DNA of 64,000 nucleotides from Lineus longissimus. Its lineage: Eukaryota > Nemertea > Pilidiophora > Heteronemertea > Lineidae. The stretch's first letter is position 1. The number at the start of each line of letters is the position of its first letter. The notes under the pieces were generated by a model, which saw only the letters and a program-made list of their open reading frames with translations, was not told where the DNA came from and searched no databases. This document shows positions 52,221 through 62,799 of the stretch, in pieces. Location of the stretch: contig NC_088311.1 in the NCBI RefSeq assembly GCF_910592395.1, forward strand, positions 24,460,646-24,524,645, read 5' to 3'. Position numbers and translations under genes: made by a program.

Positions 52221-53354
52221 CCCATCTATCACTTCGATCTATCTACCGAGCTGTCATGGCCAATACTTTTTCTTTCAGAAGCCCCGACGTCCTTTGAACT
52301 TTCAAGAAATGGTTGGGTTTGGTCAAGGGACTGGTATTGGATCTGATATATTATCATTGTTGTCACACCTTTTCGCTAAATATGAGGTCTTGAAAATGCT
52401 TGGTATTGCTCCTTGTGAGGTGTTACCCAACGTTAATGACGCCTGTCTGTATAAGTGGTACATACTTGACACCTATGGCGAAGGATGAGCCAGTTATTTT
52501 CGAGTTTGTACTTTGGGTGCATCTCGTTCCTCGGGTTGCATTGCGCCCGCGACCCCATAGGAGTTCCTGGTCTTGTCTCTTCGCCCCCAACCCCGATAAA
52601 CTCTATGTGCCGTGAACGAATGCTCATCAGGTCGACAGTTATTTGACGACGTAAATCCATCCATATTAACTGGCGCTGCGGCTGCGCTCAATAGACTTCG
52701 TTGGGGAGTCTGAGCCTGATAGGGTGTACCAGTCCAGCCGGTTATGTACGGTTGGTATGCTCTATGATATGGATCTCCATCCACCTGTCAGCTAGGGGCA
52801 GACCCCAGTGTCTCAACCCTGGGTCTCAGAGGCGGTAACTTCTAGTCAGGCAGCGCGCTATGTCTGGTTAGGCGACATGGGTTACCAGGAGCATCCACAG
52901 CCAAAATGGTTTGCACATGGAGGTCATCGCGACCGACTTGTGAGGGGGAAGAAGTGATGTCCATGGCGGTTTCAAATTGATCTGACGACCCCCGCGTCTT
53001 CTGGACACGGAGGGGTTCATGTGGCCAAATCCTGTCAGCTAAATCCTATCGTTAGCATCGTTCGCGGTACATGGAACCCAAGGGCATGGAACCCTTTTTT
53101 GTCTTGGTTTAATTTCTCTGAGGATTTCAATGATGATATATATATTTAGATCCACAGGTATAGTCGGTACATGTGGCGACTCGCCACATGAACATTTTAA
53201 AAGTTTTTTTTCAAGCATTGTAAAAAGTTATGAGAATAAATTTCCCCTTTGGACGTGTTTTTTTTACCAGAATGACAATCAAAAAGTTTGTCACTGGAGA
53301 GTTTCCCCATCCCCCACCCCAGCCCTAGAATAATATACAGACTAAATAGTATCT
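52221..53354. other. No gene recognised
   Basis: Scattered short frames only, for example 52294-52488, which has no resemblance to a known family. The stretch around 52500-53100 is richer in G and C than its surroundings, but I see no repeat or splice-site structure. Confidence 0.4.
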
Positions 53355-53630
53355 TTGGACTGTACTGGTAATATAGGTCAGTCACGAAAAATAAAATATA
53401 TATTGGACTGTACTGGTAATATAGGTCAGTCACGAAGAATAGACTATATATTGGACTGTACTGGTAATATAGGTCAGTCACGAAAAATGAAATATGTATT
53501 GGACTGTACTGGTAATATAGGTCAGTCACGAAGAATAGAATGATATTGGACTGTACTGGTAATAGAGGTCAGTCAAAAAAAAGAAATATATATTGGACTG
53601 TACTGGTAATATAGGTCAGTCACGAAAATA
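53355..53630. repeat. 48-bp minisatellite, six copies
   Basis: Units start at about 53355, 53403, 53451, 53499, 53546 and 53593 and share TTGGACTGTACTGGTAATA and GGTCAGTCACGAA. Two units are 47 bp. Because 48 is a multiple of three, open frames occur on both strands (DCTGNIGQSR on plus). Confidence 0.97.
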
Positions 53631-53681
53631 TCTGAAAGTCTGTGCCCCATTGTTGACGAATATAATATCGTGAGGACTTTA

Positions 53682-54299
53682 TCAATAGTCGCGGTCCCTG
53701 GCCCCTCCCACATAAAAATCATTAGCAAGGTCACTGCAGGCAATAGCTTCAGCGTTGTTATTGTATAAACGTGTCTTAAACATTATAAACGGCCCTATTT
53801 GTGGGGTTACATTGGGTTCTTGCTGGGGTAATGATGTCCATGTCCGATTCTGCGTTTTGTGGACTTGTAAATCAGTCCAGCAGTGACATTGCGTTTTGTG
53901 GACATGTAAGTCTGTCCCGCAGTACCATGTTTCACCCCAGCAATTACCAATAAGACCTGCACGTGACCTTAAAGTAAATAGCTGTGCAAGTGTGGTCGAG
54001 ACAAAACGCGATGTATGCATTGGAAGAAGGAAATCTGCGAAGAGTAGCTGGAACTGTCTGTCCAGGTCTCGTTTATGAAACAATGGGCGATTTGAAAGAC
54101 GTCTCCTGAACAGATCGCCCATTGTTAACTGAAGCAGCATTCGAATTGTCTCCAATTTTTTCAGGTGGATTGCTCCATCTCCTGTGATTTCGCTCTCCCG
54201 TCCCAAGAATCGAGCCAACGCGATCGAGGCCACTTCTGAGAGATAAATATTTAGGATGCCAGATTTGTGGAACACAATTGAGGTAAATGAGATAAGCAT
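53682..54299 (-). CDS. Unrecognised 205-codon open frame
   Basis: This is the longest non-repetitive open frame outside the three genes. It is ATG-started on the minus strand with Leu/Arg-rich segments (ARFLGRESEITGDGAI, FRRRLSNRPLFHKRDLDRQ) and an internal duplication (TDLHVHKTQ / TDLQVHKTQ) reflecting a small DNA tandem duplication at 53849-53928. A 12-bp inverted repeat (ACAATGGGCGAT) lies at about 54080-54124. I do not recognise the protein. It could be a fragment of a mobile element, a lineage-specific gene or chance. Confidence 0.25.
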   Translation of the reverse strand: MLISFTSIVFHKSGILNIYLSEVASIALARFLGRESEITGDGAIHLKKLETIRMLLQLTMGDLFRRRLSNRPLFHKRDLDRQFQLLFADFLLPMHTSRFVSTTLAQLFTLRSRAGLIGNCWGETWYCGTDLHVHKTQCHCWTDLQVHKTQNRTWTSLPQQEPNVTPQIGPFIMFKTRLYNNNAEAIACSDLANDFYVGGARDRDY

Positions 54300-54419
54300 G
54301 GCTACAGTTGATGAAATGAGGCTTTAGGTCCGTCATCATGTGACTGATATTGGGACAAACCCGAGGCAGGTTTACCACCATTGCCTCACAATTCAATTTA
54401 ATTTATTCATCTTAATAGT

Positions 54420-55340
54420 GCCACGATTTAAAAAAAAACGTCATGAAAAATGATCAAATACTTCAATTTCTTAAATTGTATATTTCAATGTTTCTTGGTA
54501 TACAAATCTTCCCTTTCTATTCCAGACCAATAGTCAAGAGCCATGATCAGGGAACAGCATTTCCCAACGGAATTGACCCTTTTTCTTGTTGTAATTCATG
54601 CTGTTGGCTCAGAATGGGTTGACACTCGCCTGTTTTCGACCCTGAAAATTAAACAGCAAACATTGTTACTCTCTGTTAAAAGTGAACCTTGCAAAATGTG
54701 TGCTTATTCCTGAAATCAATAGCACTTCATGTATGTACTCGCTGATCCAGAATATTGCTATTTCTTGTTCCGTTTTCAATGTGGCAATCCATTTACCGTA
54801 TATCTGAGCTATTTCACAGCACAAGAAGTGCAACATTACAACAATGGAGCTATTTCTTGATCACAGCAAAAATGTGTTTCTACATTGTTTTACTCAAATG
54901 ATGCATGGATGAGCCTTATTGACATAATTGTTTTCAAGAGGAATTGGTTGTAGGTTTTCTTCCTTTTTTCTTAAGGCAGGCCTAATTTAACAGAAGGCCT
55001 ATATTTTAGGTAGGATATTATTTATACTATAGGCCCATATCAGTTTTGAGAGCAATTTCCTCTTGAAGACATTAAACGTCAGTCGAGTCTCTGCACCATT
55101 TTGATTGGGCGGTTTTGGGCTAAAATACAGTACAAGAGAATGCTCCATTGGTGTTAACAGGATATGTCATTGTTTTGGTCAGCAATCAGTTCTTGCCACC
55201 TTGAAAGCGGTCACGGTTACTTATGACTTGTACATTGTTCAATTGTTATTATGCTATTATCATTTGCCCCCCCCCCCCATCCTTATCGACACTCACAGTG
55301 CACCACCCTCCATCCCGCACTGACCCAACATCTGATCCCT
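54420..55340. other. AT-rich intergenic, nothing recognised
   Basis: No splice-bounded frame, inverted repeat or tandem array was seen apart from a short C run near 55266. Confidence 0.45.
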
Positions 55341-55351
55341 TGACACGCTTG

Positions 55352-55432
55352 CTCAAGCGGCTCAAGCGGCTCAAGCGGCTCAAGCGGCTCAAGCGGCTCA
55401 AGCGGCTCAAGCGGCTCAAGCGGCTCAAGCGG
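55352..55432. repeat. 9-bp tandem repeat, nine perfect copies
   Basis: CTCAAGCGG is repeated nine times without change. The plus frame reads Arg-Leu-Lys repeats and the minus frame reads Glu-Pro-Leu repeats. Confidence 0.98.
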
Positions 55433-55464
55433 CGTCAGCAGTATCAACGTTGTGTTATTGTATT

Positions 55465-55916
55465 CCAAGTTTTGCATTATTCATATGACTGTATGTACTT
55501 GCCAAATAAATGTTGTCATATCATAACCTTCGTCTCTTGTCCTTCGGTCAGTAAGTGTGCTGACCACTCCTTTTTTCTGATTCCGCATGCCGGCCACTAA
55601 TTCTAAGTTTTGTAGTACATGTAGCCTAAATGTTACATACTTGCCCAATAAAAGTTGCCATATCATCAGGCTTTGTCTCTTGTCCTTCGGTCTCTCAGCG
55701 TGGGGGACACTCTCGAAAAGTTAGATTTATGCACTTACCAAACGACACCAAATGCACCTTCCTCGTCAAAATACCTCACGCCTGCGGACAGGGACGAAAT
55801 AGCTCAGAGTCTGTACCGTAACTTAATTTGCATCCCGTTTCAATCCGTAATAACACATTATCAGCCTTTGTCTCTTGTCCTTCGGTCTCTCGGCGTGGGG
55901 GACACTCTCGAAAAGT
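55465..55916. repeat. Three diverged copies of a repeat containing CTCTTGTCCTTCGGTC
   Basis: The shared core CTCTTGTCCTTCGGTC occurs at about 55533, 55677 and 55879. Copies 2 and 3 continue with GTGGGGGACACTCTCGAAAA, and copies 1 and 2 share the upstream CTTGCC..AATAAA segment. Confidence 0.85.
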
Positions 55917-55975
55917 GAGATCATTAAAAATAACTGGCGTTCAATGTGTGTTTTAATAACTGTCGCTCAATGTGT

Positions 55976-56725
55976 GTATCTATGTGTCCCTGGAGTTCGA
56001 AGGATGTGACATTACAGAGCGTCCGATTTAGTCTCGTAGAGAGACGCGAATTATTCCAGGACATTCAAACTTGTGTTGTATCCTATCCTTATGATGAATG
56101 GTTATCCCTACAGAGGTGCTAAAAACCCTGTCTCTTTAGTATTGGATGAGACATCCTGCAGACAGTCCGCTGTACGCTCTTGAGAGAGACACTGACACCC
56201 CATCTCTGCCCAGAGTAACCCGTGCTTAGAGTAACTGGTAAACCGCAATCGTCACCTGAAGACGAAGCATTTGCTGGTGTTTATTCATATCATCTCCTCA
56301 AACACTACTCGAGTACTTCTTGGGTGGTACCTGATACGAGACAACAACTGAGCTATTAACCTGAAGTGCTGTTTGATAAGGGCACATGAGCTGTGTCCCT
56401 TTAGTTCGAAGGATGTGACACCTCACAGTGTCCAATGCAGCTCCTTGAGACAAAAAGACACTAATACATTCACAGGACTTTCAAACTGCTGTGAGCGTCC
56501 CTACAGCAGTATGGGCAGTGAAGCGGACAACCCTGTTCCTCCAGTGTTAGTCTTGGGGGTAACCGATACGAGACAACTGATTTGGCATTACCTGGTATGG
56601 GCAACTCGTCTCGCGAGGGTGCAGATCGTGTGTCCCTTGTACTTCGAAGGATGTGACATACGACAGAGTGTCCAATGCAACTCCGCGCGATAAAAAGACG
56701 CTAATACATTCCTAGGACATTTAAA
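55976..56725. repeat. Three diverged copies of a repeat containing TTCGAAGGATGTGACA
   Basis: TGTCCC..TTCGAAGGATGTGACA starts copies near 55985, 56395 and 56633. Each is followed by a GTCC(A/G)AT..AC block, an AATACATTC-like block and a CCCTACAG block. The last two copies also share an upstream GATACGAGACAAC segment about 240-290 bp apart. Confidence 0.8.
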
Positions 56726-57841
56726 CTGCTGGGGGCTTCCCTACAGCACAACGAATAGGAATAGGGATGGGTGAAAACTCGATCTGTCTTCGATTTTTGG
56801 AACAACGCTGATAATCTGTAAGTACTAGGACCCATCAACAGAATCTAAAAGCCGATCGGCCCATCTCGAAAACCTATAAAAAATGGCCTCCACTCTTTGA
56901 TCAAAATCACCTATTCATATAAAATATTTGCTATTTTCCTTTTTACCATCTCACTAGATTCCTCTAAAGTATAACATAGCGCAATTTGATTGAAAAATAT
57001 TTAAAAACAAACAAATGTCAAGTCACCAAAGTTAGAGGGCCCCCATCAACATTTTCATCAGCAAATTCATCAACAGTTTACAGTTTCCCCGATAGCAGAC
57101 GATTTTTAAATACATGATGTCCCACACCCGCACTTCAGTGGCGCCGGTGTGAATAAATCTACTTGTGTGAATGGTCAATGGCTCATGACGTCATGAAATA
57201 ATTGCGTCACGAGGAAGGAAACAATGGGAATCACGTCCGACGTTGTAACTGTGGGTGCGGTGCGTCGTGAATGCAGGATCGGCCAACGCGCGGCCCATAT
57301 GGAATGCGACAAACTGTAGCGGAACCAGAATTGTCATGGGTCTGCACAAATTTTTTCAGATTCGATGGACATGATGGATATATGAATTTTGTTTACACTT
57401 TATACATACGTAACCATTACACTCACTACGTTGTGTGAGTGACTAATGCTGACTTTATTATAGCCTACCTTTTAAGGCACTTTGGCAAACTTCCATCTCC
57501 AATCACATCAACGCGGTATGTTGGATCAAACACCCACACAGGTGACAGGGTCTCCTAATTATCATGATGATTATACATAATCAAATAATAACATGTCGCC
57601 TTCTTTTCGGTCACAGTGAAGCCGAGACTGAATTATTCACATTGTGTTCAATACCAAAAATTATTCTTTTTCACTTTTGTATGTCACTGTTTGTAATTCA
57701 TGTCTATTTTACTGCCCGGTGCTAAATGTAGTCCATATGTTTCAGGTTTCAAATAAAACTACATGTATATATTGAACATCCGAGTATCCGAGTCTTCACC
57801 TCCTACAACCACGTATAAAAGATGGTTCAGCTTCGCGTGAA
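56726..57841. other. No gene recognised
   Basis: The TAGCAGACGATTTTTAAATA motif near 57093 matches the interspersed repeat at 48686. Otherwise the sequence looks unique and noncoding. Confidence 0.4.
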
Positions 57842-58300
57842 TCAATTTGTAGATAGAGGACTTGATGACTCGACAGACACTCGTACTTTGTAGTTCGTCG
57901 TTCGTAGGGCGCTCAGTTTCGAAACCTGCAAACATTCGAAACAGAAGACAATTGCCAACTTTGATAGCATGATATCAGACTTGATTCGGTCGGTCGCTGA
58001 ATGGGCAATGGGGAGGGGGGGGGGGGTTCCATTGTCTCTCTTTGCCTGTGGCGTCAATGTAGAGTTGTCTCCTGGGTAAAACTTGGTGAGAAAAATGAGT
58101 GATCCTTGATCCAATCTTGCCAGAGTGAGCAGTCCTTCTCGATGGTTTAGGAAGCGATCAGTGCCATAGCAACAGCTGATAACAAGTCTTTGACGGAGTG
58201 CAGCCTCGACGCGCAAACAGCGGAGATGGTCATCAGATACTTTGAGAAGGACTTTGTGACGATGTGATTCAAAAGCAAACGGGTCAAGGTGGGGAAGCGG
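57842..58300 (-). pseudogene. Coding-like segment of unknown family, cut by a MITE
   Basis: The minus-strand frame is open from the MITE edge at 58300 down to 57842 (about 150 codons). Its first part looks like globular protein: HLDPFAFESHRHKVLL, RVEAALRQRLVISCC, FLNHREGLLTLARLDQG, IFLTKFYPGD. The tail after about 58060 looks like intron or noncoding sequence. It ends exactly where the truncated family A MITE begins. A second coding-like stretch lies on the other side of the MITE. I do not recognise the family. Confidence 0.35.
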
Positions 58301-58523
58301 TCTTTCCAGTTCCTACCTTGCCCTGAAGATGGCGATGGCGTAGTTCAGAACTTGAAAAACTACGCCATCGCCATCTTCAGGGCAAAGAAGAAACTAAAAA
58401 GACAAGAAAGGTCTTTCCAGTTCCTCTCTTGCCCTGAAGATGGCGATGGCGTAGTTCTTTCATGAAGTCCATGAGACTCCGATAACCAGCTCAAAGGGAG
58501 GGGGGATTTGGGCCACGTAGGTT
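58301..58523. mobile_element. Family A foldback MITE, truncated copy 3
   Basis: The inner hairpin units (CCCTGAAGATGGCGATGGCG and complement) and the inner right arm down to GGGCCACGTAGGTT match copies 1 and 2. The left terminal arm and the outermost right end are missing, and no TTAA pair remains. It abuts a coding-like segment on its left side. Confidence 0.85.
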
Positions 58524-58846
58524 ACAACTTGACTACTACTTGGGACTACAGTCATCTTAGAAGACTGGTGAATCCTCCCCAAGTCCTTTCTCTCATGATG
58601 AACGGCCCACCAAAAATACATCAATACAGCCAGGTCAGGACCAGGCTTGACCTCGGGTGGCTCACTGACCTTGGGCAGCCAGGTGTGGGCCAGGTCATGG
58701 TGCACTACGTTGGGAGAGTACACATCTAGGTCAGACAGAGTACGCATAGTGAAGGGGCATGGCACATCCAGCAAAAGACTTGGTACACTCTCTGGCAACA
58801 TGGCGAGCTGTGAAGGGAGGGCACATCCAGGAGATATATGGTGCAC
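58524..58846 (-). pseudogene. Second coding-like segment beside the MITE
   Basis: The minus-strand frame runs from 58846 into the MITE and reads VPCPFTMRTLSDLDVYSP, VVHHDLAHTWLPKVSEPP and LAVLMYFWWAVHHERKDLG. It looks like protein but I cannot name it. Another frame upstream (DILAKAMRQQCTIYLLDVPS) suggests a frameshift or a separate exon. Confidence 0.25.
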
Positions 58847-59162
58847 TGCTGTCTCATTGCCTTAGCAAGAATGTCTTTAAAAAAATGCATTGGGAATTCA
58901 CCAGTTTGTTTGTATAAGAAATACATATACATGCCATACAGCAAGTCAAGAAAGAAAAATGCGTCATATTTTGTATAACCTATGTGTTTAAGATGCAGGC
59001 AGATTTTCTTATTTTAATTTTCAGCACCACACCATTGTTTGTTTCACTCAAGTACAAATGTCGGGTATTTTTCATTTGTGGTAAATTAGAATTTTCAGGG
59101 TTTGTTTCACTGGAGATGACTGCCACTGCACCCTGGTGGAAGTCTCCAGAGAAAGTTGATGA

Positions 59163-60187
59163 GACTTGCTTTGAACCTGGCCTGGATGTGACCGTCTCAT
59201 CTCTCTCACCATGCTGTCAACACGGTGGAGCAGCCAGGACTGATTCGGACTGGCTGTGACTGTCTCATCTCTCTCACCATGTTAACAACTTGGCAGAGCA
59301 GCCAGGACTGATTCGGCCTGGCTGTGACTGTCTCATCTCTCTCACCATGTTAACAACTTGGCAGAGCAGCCAGGACTGATTCGGCCTGGCTGTGACTGTC
59401 TCATCTCTCTCACCATGTTAACAACTTGGCAGAGCAGCCAGGACTGATTCGGCCTGGCTGTGACTGTCTCATATCTCTCACCATGTTAACAACTTGGCAG
59501 AGCAGCCAGGACTGATTTGGCCCGACTGTGACTGTCTCATCTCTCTCATCATGTCGACAACTTGGCAGAGCAGCCAGGACTGATTTGGCCTGACTGTGAC
59601 TGTCTCATCTTTCATCATGTTGACAACTTGGCAGAGCAGCCAAGACTGATTTGGCTTGGTTGTGACTGTCTCATCTCTCATCATGTTGACAACTTGGCAG
59701 AGCAGCCAAGACTGATTTGGCTTGGTTGTGACTGTCTCATCTCTCATCATGTTGACAACTTGGCAGAGCAGCCAGGACTGATTTGGCCTGACTGTGACTG
59801 TCTCATCTCTCATCATGTTGACAACTTGGCAGAGCAGCCAAGACTGATTTGGCTTGGTTGTGACTGTCTCATCTCTCATCATGTTGACAACTTGGCAGAG
59901 CAGCCAAGACTGATTTGGCCTGACTGTGACTGTCTCATCTCTCATCATGTTGACAACTTGGCAGAGCAGCCAGGACTGATTTGGCCTGACTGTGACTGTC
60001 TCATCTCTCATCATGTTGACAACTTGGCAGAGCAGCCAAGACTGATTTGGCCTGACTGTGACTGTCTCATCTCTCATCATGTTGACAACTTGGCAGAGCA
60101 GCCAGGACTGATTTGGCCTGACTGTGACTGTCTCATCTCTCATCATGTTGACAACTTGGCAGAGCAGCCAAGACTGATTTGGCCTGC
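59163..60187. repeat. 66/68-bp minisatellite, about 15 copies
   Basis: The anchor CAGCCAGGACTGATT or its variant recurs at 59231, 59299, 59367, 59435, 59503 and 59571 (68-bp spacing), then at 59637, 59703 and on to 60165 (66-bp spacing). The 66-bp part gives long open frames on both strands (255 codons minus, 229 plus), which I treat as by-products. Confidence 0.97.
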
Positions 60188-62558
60188 CCTTATCAAAATC
60201 ATGAAGGAGGTTGGAGAAGTAAATCCAATGGTGAGTCAGCATCAATTTTGAATGAAGAACAACAACTATACTTAATAAAACAAAGTTTTTCTGTAACTTA
60301 TATTATTACATGATCATTAAATGAATGTTTGTATCAAATTGTAGGCAAGCACAACCAAGCGCTAACTAAACTGGCACCAGCATATCCCTGCCAAACCAGC
60401 CAATTATGAAGACTGACACTATACAAGCAAGGACGTCAGCAATTTGGCGTAAATACTGTTATCACAATGAAATTACCCATGGCTGCAGAATTTAAACATA
60501 ACAATCGAAGTATGAACCCAAGTCCTCCATTTTGCACCCATCCACCAGATCAATCATCACGACTACATGCTTAAACATATTTCTACAACTGTGCGATTTT
60601 AAAGGTGGTAGGAGCCTTGACTTAAATGGAACATCAATTCTGATTCCATGCAAGTGAGTCTGCATCATCTGCACAACGGTCCACTACAAAGGTAGACATC
60701 GAACACAGAGGGGACATCCAGATGGTTTCAGTATTTTACAAAGATGACATTTTCAGACCCATATCGTAGAAAGTCTACCTATTTTGTGACAACTGAACTT
60801 ATTGAAGGCAAACAGAGGAATAACAATGTCAAACGTTATTAGTGTACATAGCTTTATCTGGGTTTTGAATGAATTGTGGAGACTAGTGTTGTCCGCCATG
60901 CCAAAGGTTAATCAACCAAAAACAATGGTGGCCACAGCTGACACCTGTATACACCTTTTCAAGACAAACATATGAGAACATTCTCTGACACAGCAGTCAT
61001 TGCTTCTAGTGGATATAACTCATTTCTCTTACAAATATTAGGCTCCACCCATGTTGAGAGAGAGAGCGGTGTACAACACGAAATGAAGCCCTGAGTAAAA
61101 TGAGGACTATATATATATATCATTTAGAAGTCGAACCAAATGCCACCTGGGAACAAGGTTGGTTATCATACAGTTTACAGAGAAGACGTTACCTGTATTC
61201 GAAGACATTTGAAGATAACATCACCCAAGCTGATTACCATGCCCGCAACAAGCTGACAGGCCAACTCCAAATGTTCAACCTGGCTTGGATAAATTGTTTT
61301 CTAACTGTATTTGGAAACCACAGATTGTCTGTACAGTTTTGTACAAGAGACAATCTCAAACCCTGCATGTGTCACTTATTTCAAGCGATGCCACGGTCAG
61401 ATGGCACACATTATGGCCCTCCACGCTTTGAGGGAGTGCCGATAAGCCGAGGTGTACACAGAAACCTGATGATTCACTGGAACTTGGTTCCAATAGGATG
61501 ATCCAGTGGACAATTTACAAAGATAATCTACGGTTTATACTACCTAAATCCTTCTCATAAAAAAATCATTACAATGAAAAAAATCTCTACAGCAGAAAAT
61601 ATTGGTACTATATACATTATGTACACATTACTCATATCATTATACACCCTCCAAAATATTAGCCGATGAAATATCCATCTTTGGTTTTTCCAATATACTG
61701 TTAGCATTACAAATAGTTTGTCGGTTTATGTGATTAGCAAAGCTAATGAATGACAACAGTACCCATCATGCATCAGGGATACCCATAACTCATCAACATT
61801 TTACATGATGCGTTAAAGGGAGACTATAAGTAGGAGCAAGGAGGGTCAGTTCTGTTGCACTACATGGCCAACAGGTGTCCCTACCATCTTACACAATGTG
61901 CTAGTTACTCAGCTTCTACATGTACGTGTAAGCCCCCTTTAATTTTGAACTATTGTTACTTTTCACACAGTATTCTTGTGCGCTCGCCCACATTTCAGTG
62001 ACCACATCTCAACCATCCATTTCCAGGCATTAGAAACGTCGTTAGAAGAGCCCTAAAATTGGCATGTCAACACAGATAAATCTGATAAAGAATTGAACAA
62101 AAGCATGCAAACTTAAAGGAAATTTAAACTCCCACAGTTTAACCAACTCACGAGAGACAGGAACTATATCCAATCTCTATCGTTTTGAATTGCTTCTGAT
62201 TATGCATTTGGACAACAAAATTGTTTTTTAAGATGTGCAGGTCCATTAATCAACATGTACTTTTTCTCAAAACACGTCATTTGGAAAACATTTTTCAAGA
62301 ATTTTCCAAAGCAACTCTCTGTTTTGGGCTATCCTTCTAAAATATGAATGGTATGTATTGGGATGCCTCAGAGTCGAGTTTTCGAGTACATGTAGTAATA
62401 CCTCACAACACAGCTATCTAAATGAATGTACAAATACACAAATGAGCCTCACATAAAGAGACTCAGTTATCAAATGAACCATATTACAAATTGTGGAAGC
62501 TCTGACCATAAAAACAAGGCACTTATAATTACATACGTTGGAAAATAACAAAGCAATA
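60188..62558. other. No gene recognised; possibly UTR or intergenic
   Basis: A 133-codon plus frame at 61100-61501 shows no family resemblance and has no supporting splice sites. A short TA run lies near 61111-61120. A weak TTAA-flanked inverted pair is at 61817-61938. Confidence 0.4.
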
Positions 62559-62562
62559 TTAA

Positions 62563-62795
62563 AGGCCTACGCCGTTCGTAAAAATGTTTGAATTTGTAAT
62601 TGAATTTAAAAATGTGCAACATGGAATATACATACTCAATATAAATTTCAACATTTCCGTTGTGTAGACTGATATTCAAAAACAATGAATACCAAGTTTA
62701 AACAAATTTGTATTCACAATAACTGCACTACAGCATTGTGTATTAGTGCATTTCTGTTTGACTGGATCACAAGTAATTACGAACGGCGTACCCCT
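62563..62795. mobile_element. TTAA-flanked MITE, family B, 233 bp
   Basis: TTAA at 62559-62562 and 62796-62799 flanks inverted ends AGGCCTACGCCGTTCGTAA and the complement of TTACGAACGGCGTACCCCT (two differences). The TTAA duplication fits piggyBac-type insertion. The ends differ from family A. The interior is AT-rich with no open frame. Confidence 0.9.
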
Positions 62796-62799
62796 TTAA

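Noticed and set aside
53197-53543. Open frames of 110 (minus) and 62 (plus) codons
   Set aside because: Products of the 48-bp minisatellite; no splice or start context.
55223-55600. 125-codon plus frame with Arg-Leu-Lys repeats
   Set aside because: The basic run comes only from the 9-bp simple repeat; no other protein feature.
59478-60251. Open frames of 255 (minus) and 229 (plus) codons
   Set aside because: Both run through the 66-bp minisatellite; open frames on both strands follow from a stop-free unit whose length is a multiple of three.
61100-61501. 133-codon plus frame
   Set aside because: No family resemblance, no splice sites in keeping with an exon, ordinary AT-rich context; likely chance.
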